DNA from: Acidimicrobiia bacterium
GTDB taxonomy: Bacteria > Actinomycetota > Acidimicrobiia > Acidimicrobiales > JACDCH01
DNA length: 8,635 nucleotides
Assembly: GCA_013694495.1 (NCBI GenBank)
Contig: JACDCH010000513.1
Coordinates: 1-8,635 of the forward strand
Reading direction: 5' to 3'
This document shows positions 5,901 through 8,635 of this stretch, piece by piece. Each line of letters starts with the position of its first letter. Position 1 is the stretch's first letter. Made by a program: the position numbers and the translations under genes. The notes beneath the pieces are model-generated. The model was not told where the DNA came from, did no database searches, and saw only the letters and a program-made list of their open reading frames with translations.

Positions 5901-5930
5901 CCTGAGCCTGAGACTGAGGCTGAGGTTCAG
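5901..5930. repeat. Tandem hexamer repeat at the stop codon of the molybdoenzyme gene
   Basis: Five consecutive 6-bp units of the form NCTGAG occur (the fifth degenerate, GTTCAG). They run across the TGA stop of the minus-strand gene (5927-5929). This is a simple repeat that could expand or contract by slippage; changes of whole units would leave the coding frame untouched because the stop sits in the last unit. Confidence 0.6.
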
Positions 5931-8188
5931 CTGGCGGCGGCCACCGACACCGGGATGCCGTTGAGCACGGCGTTCCCGCTGATCGGGTCGAACAGCTCCT
6001 CGTCGCTCAGGATGTTGGTGTTGACGCCGGCGTGCTCCCGGGCCACCCGCAGCTCCACGCCCGGGGCGTCGTGGCCCCAGCCGTGCGGGATGCTCACGAC
6101 GCCGGGGACGATCCCGTCGGTGACCTCGACGGGCACCGTCACCGAGCCGACCCGGCTGGCGACGACGGCCGGGTCGCCCTCGGCGAGGCCCAGGCGGGCG
6201 GCGTCGTCGGGGTGCAGCTGGAGCGTGCAGCGGGGCTTGCCCTTCACGAGCACCTCGACGTTGTGCATCCACGAGTTGTTCGAGCGGAGGTGGCGCCGGC
6301 CCACGAGCAGGAATGGGCGCTCGTCGGTGCGCCCGAGGGTGCCGTCGCGCACGCTTTCGTGCAGGCGGGGGACGTCGGCCAGGATCGGCTCGGGGGCCAG
6401 CTCGATCTTGCCGGTCGGGGTGCGCAGGGCGTCGGGCAGCCGGGGCTCGAGGGCGCCGAGGTCGATGCCGTGGGGCGCGTCGAGGAGGTCGTCGAGCGTC
6501 AGGTCGTAGGGGCCCGTGCGCAGCATCACGTCGACGATCCGGGCCGGTCCCCGCCGCCCGGTGGCGTCGACCGCCGCTCGCACGTCGTCGGGGGCGTGCT
6601 CGGCGAGGGCGCCGTAGACGAGGTCGTCGACGATGGCGGGGTCGGCGTCGGTTCCCGCGCCCTGGGCGATGAGCGCCAGCTTCGCCAGCACCTCCCACTC
6701 GTCGGGCTGGTCGGGGTCGAGGGGCAGCACGGGCTCCGACCAGTTGGCCACGTTGCGCAGCGCGACCTGGAGGAGGGCGAGGTCGTAGTGCTGCTTCTGC
6801 AGGGCCGACGGCGCCGGGAGGATGACGTCGGCGTGGCGGGTCGTCTCGTTCACGTAGATGTCGACCGACACCATGAAGTCGAGGTCCGCCAGGGCGGCGT
6901 CGAGGCGGGCCGAGTTCGGCGTCGACGACACCGGGTTGCCGGCCAGCGTCACCAGCGCCCGGATCTGGCCCTCCCCGGGCGTGTCGATCTCCTCGGCGAG
7001 GGCCGACACGGGCAGCTCGCCCAGGGACTCGGGCAGGCCCCGCACCCGGCTCTGGCGCCGGTTGATGACCAGGCCCCGCCCGCTACCGGGCGTGCCCCGC
7101 GTGTTGGCCGACCCGACCGCCGGCTTGGCGAACATGGCGCCGCCCGGCTTGTCGAGGTTGCCGGTGACGGTGTTGAGCACGTCGACCAGCCAGCTCGCCA
7201 CCGTGCCGAACGACTGGGTGCACGTGCCGATGCGGCCGTAGACGGCCGCGGTCGGCGCCGCCGCCAGCTCGCGGGCGAGGCAGCGGATGGTGACGGCGTC
7301 GATGCCGGTGACCGGGGCGACGGCCTCGGGCGTGAGGCCGGCCAGGGCGGCCCGCACCTCGTCGAGGCCGGCAACGAGGTCGGCGACGGAGCCCAGGTCG
7401 ACGAGGCCCTCCTCGAACAGCACGTTCGCCATCGCCGCCAACAGGTGGGCGTCGGTGCCGGGGTTGATCGGCAGCCACTGCGACGCGGCCTCGGCCGTGC
7501 GGCTGCGGCGGGGGTCGACGACGACGAGGGTGCCGCCCCGCTCGAGCATGCGCTCGATGCGGCCCGGCCAGTCCGGCGCCGTGGCCAGGCTGCCGTTCGA
7601 CGCCCACGGGTTGGCCCCCAGCAGGAGCAGGAAGTCGGTGCGGTCGACGTCGGGCACCGGCACGGTGAACCCGCCGAACATGAGGCCGGTCGAGATCTCC
7701 TTCGGGCGCTGGTCGACCGTGCTGGCCGAGTACACGTGGTGGGTGCCGAGCGCCTTGAGCACCGGGCGGGCGAACAGCATCGAGCCGATGTTGTGGGCGC
7801 CCGGGTTGCCCAGGTAGGCGGCCACCGCGCCCCGCCCGTGCGCGTCGACGACGCCCGTCAGGCCGCGCTCGACGGCAGCCCACGCCTCGTCCCAGGTGGC
7901 CTCGTGCAGCTGGCCGTCGGCGCCCCGCACGAGCGGCCGCCGCACGCGGTCGGGGTCGTCGTGGAGCTGCTTCAGCGTCGAGCCCTTGGGGCAGATGAAC
8001 CCGAGGCTGAACACGTCGGCCTGGTCGCCCCGGATCCGCACGACCTCCTCGCCCCGGCCGTCGGTCTTCGGCCGCAGCGTGATCTCGAGGCCGCAGGTGG
8101 CCTCGCACAGCGGGCACGTGCGGAACGCCGTCCTCGTGGCCGTGCTCTCGGTGGTGCTCGCCGGCGTGGTCGTGGACGTGAGGGTCAC
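5927..8188 (-). CDS. Molybdopterin-dependent oxidoreductase with [4Fe-4S] cluster (DMSO-reductase superfamily)
   Basis: This 753-residue catalytic subunit resembles BisC / formate-dehydrogenase-alpha-type proteins (COG0243). The N-terminal [4Fe-4S] domain has Cys25, Cys28, Cys32 (CPLCEATCGL) and Cys66 (ICPKG). The central molybdopterin domain follows, with LGANPWASNGS (190-200), VVVDPRRSRTAEAA (222-235) and INPGTDAHLL (241-250). The C-terminal dinucleotide-binding domain includes SNNSWMHNV and LHPDDAARLGLAEGD (about 650-680). The molybdenum ligand should lie near VYSASTVDQRP (152-162), which has serines but no Cys or Sec; this argues against a classical formate dehydrogenase. There is no Tat signal, so it is likely cytoplasmic. 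The start is GTG at 8186-8188; no other ATG/GTG/TTG precedes the cluster motif. No partner subunit is adjacent. Substrate unknown. Confidence 0.9.
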   Translation of the reverse strand: MTLTSTTTPASTTESTATRTAFRTCPLCEATCGLEITLRPKTDGRGEEVVRIRGDQADVFSLGFICPKGSTLKQLHDDPDRVRRPLVRGADGQLHEATWDEAWAAVERGLTGVVDAHGRGAVAAYLGNPGAHNIGSMLFARPVLKALGTHHVYSASTVDQRPKEISTGLMFGGFTVPVPDVDRTDFLLLLGANPWASNGSLATAPDWPGRIERMLERGGTLVVVDPRRSRTAEAASQWLPINPGTDAHLLAAMANVLFEEGLVDLGSVADLVAGLDEVRAALAGLTPEAVAPVTGIDAVTIRCLARELAAAPTAAVYGRIGTCTQSFGTVASWLVDVLNTVTGNLDKPGGAMFAKPAVGSANTRGTPGSGRGLVINRRQSRVRGLPESLGELPVSALAEEIDTPGEGQIRALVTLAGNPVSSTPNSARLDAALADLDFMVSVDIYVNETTRHADVILPAPSALQKQHYDLALLQVALRNVANWSEPVLPLDPDQPDEWEVLAKLALIAQGAGTDADPAIVDDLVYGALAEHAPDDVRAAVDATGRRGPARIVDVMLRTGPYDLTLDDLLDAPHGIDLGALEPRLPDALRTPTGKIELAPEPILADVPRLHESVRDGTLGRTDERPFLLVGRRHLRSNNSWMHNVEVLVKGKPRCTLQLHPDDAARLGLAEGDPAVVASRVGSVTVPVEVTDGIVPGVVSIPHGWGHDAPGVELRVAREHAGVNTNILSDEELFDPISGNAVLNGIPVSVAAAS

Positions 8189-8205
8189 GGTGGGATGCTG
8201 CCACG
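8189..8205. promoter_or_regulatory. 17-bp gap between divergent start codons
   Basis: The GTG starts of the molybdoenzyme (-) and the RibD-like gene (+) are only 17 bp apart, with CACGGTG repeated at each edge (8186-8192 and 8202-8208). No Shine-Dalgarno sequence is visible for either gene. GATGCT (plus, 8194-8199) and CAGCAT (minus, 8195-8200) are weak -10-like words, each 6 nt before its start codon. Promoter elements must therefore lie inside the opposite coding region or support leaderless messages. Confidence 0.3.
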
Positions 8206-8635
8206 GTGCGCCAGCTCCTGCCCGAGCCGCGGGACGACGTCGACCCCGTCGCCGTCTATGGAGCCGACCTCCGGACCGCGCCCGAGCCGGGCCGGCGCCC
8301 CTGGGTGCTGGTCAACATGATCGCCACCGTCGACGGTCGCGCCACGATCGCGGGGCGCACCACGCCCTGCGGGGCACGCGGACGCCGTCATGGTCGGCGC
8401 CGGAACCGTCCGGGTGAGGGTTATGGCCCAATGGACCAGCGGGCGGTCGTCGTCTCGCGCTCGGTCGACCTGTCGCCGTCCTCGGGCCTGCTGGCTGCTG
8501 TTGACAAGACCGTGGTCGTCATCACGCCGTCGCCCGACCGCGAGCTCGAACGTGCGCCGCCGGAGTGCACTGCGTCCACGTTCAGCTCCCCGGTCGGCGA
8601 CCTCGACTACCCGATCTCCATCGTCACGACCTACG
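8206..8635 (+). pseudogene. RibD C-terminal-domain (pyrimidine / dihydrofolate-reductase-like) gene, disrupted and cut by the window edge
   Basis: From GTG at 8206 (MRQLLPEPRDDVDPV) the frame stays open to the edge for 143 codons. RPWVLVNMIATVDGRATIAG (31-50) is the typical start of a RibD C-terminal NADPH-dependent reductase domain, and GYGPM (72-76) and RAVVVSRSVDLSPS (79-92) also fit. Between them the frame is garbled. HALR is readable at 8361-8372 in one frame and HADAVMVGAGTVR at 8375-8413 in another. About 13 residues normally present after AGRT are missing, single bases appear lost near 8373 and 8415, and the segment usually found after GYGPM is short. The net shift restores the frame. 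This is either a decayed gene or errors at a contig end. An intact protein would be a soluble flavin-pathway-type or DHFR-like reductase. Confidence 0.6.

Noticed and set aside
6032..8320. A 762-residue plus-strand frame opposite the molybdoenzyme
   Set aside because: Antisense shadow with low-complexity composition; the minus frame carries the cluster and pterin motifs.
1..8635. Mobile element, CRISPR array or defence system
   Set aside because: No transposase, integrase, long terminal inverted repeats, regularly spaced repeats or defence domains were seen on either strand.

Overview
The window is high-GC DNA (roughly 70% by eye) with very strong G/C bias at third codon positions and GTG and TTG starts. 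At least one gene appears to be transcribed without a leader. Together with an adenosylcobalamin-dependent (class II) ribonucleotide reductase and a fragment resembling mycothiol-linked maleylpyruvate isomerase-type proteins, this points to an actinobacterium. An Acidimicrobiia-like lineage would fit, but that is inference. Damage in the last gene suggests a draft or metagenomic contig.

Layout. (1) Bases 1-129 (+) hold the last 42 codons of a gene that looks like the TIGR03084 / maleylpyruvate-isomerase-like DinB group. (2) nrdJ (244-3066, -) is complete and convergent with it; a codon-biased stretch with no start codon lies just beyond its stop. (3) Bases 3067-3536 contain no convincing gene. 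They hold the nrdJ ribosome binding site, a 16-bp perfect palindrome matching the NrdR-box core, a good sigma70-type promoter, and a cluster of GTGGA-type palindromes. (4) A YceI-family gene (3537-4103, -, TTG start) and a MarR-family regulator (4201-4689, +) are divergent. They share a 97-bp intergenic region that holds inverted repeats and both promoters. (5) A class I SAM-dependent methyltransferase with an N-terminal coiled coil (4700-5719, +) follows the regulator after 10 bp and is probably co-transcribed. (6) Bases 5720-5926 form a convergent intergenic region with G/C hairpins and a hexamer tandem repeat. (7) A molybdopterin / [4Fe-4S] oxidoreductase of the DMSO-reductase superfamily occupies 5927-8188 (-). 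(8) A RibD C-terminal (pyrimidine/dihydrofolate-reductase-like) gene starts divergently at 8206 (+), runs off the window, and carries several frame-disrupting deletions.

How the genes relate. NrdJ makes deoxynucleotides and is probably under NrdR control. The marR-yceI pair is a typical regulator/target arrangement, with likely autoregulation through the shared operator. The methyltransferase may ride on the marR transcript. The molybdoenzyme stands alone in this window, with no redox partner subunit or cofactor-synthesis gene beside it. I see no phage, transposon, CRISPR or defence system and no clearly new multi-gene system. The items most worth a second look are regulatory DNA (3089-3104, 3457-3509, 4120-4179), the coding-like tail beyond nrdJ, and the damaged gene at the right edge.
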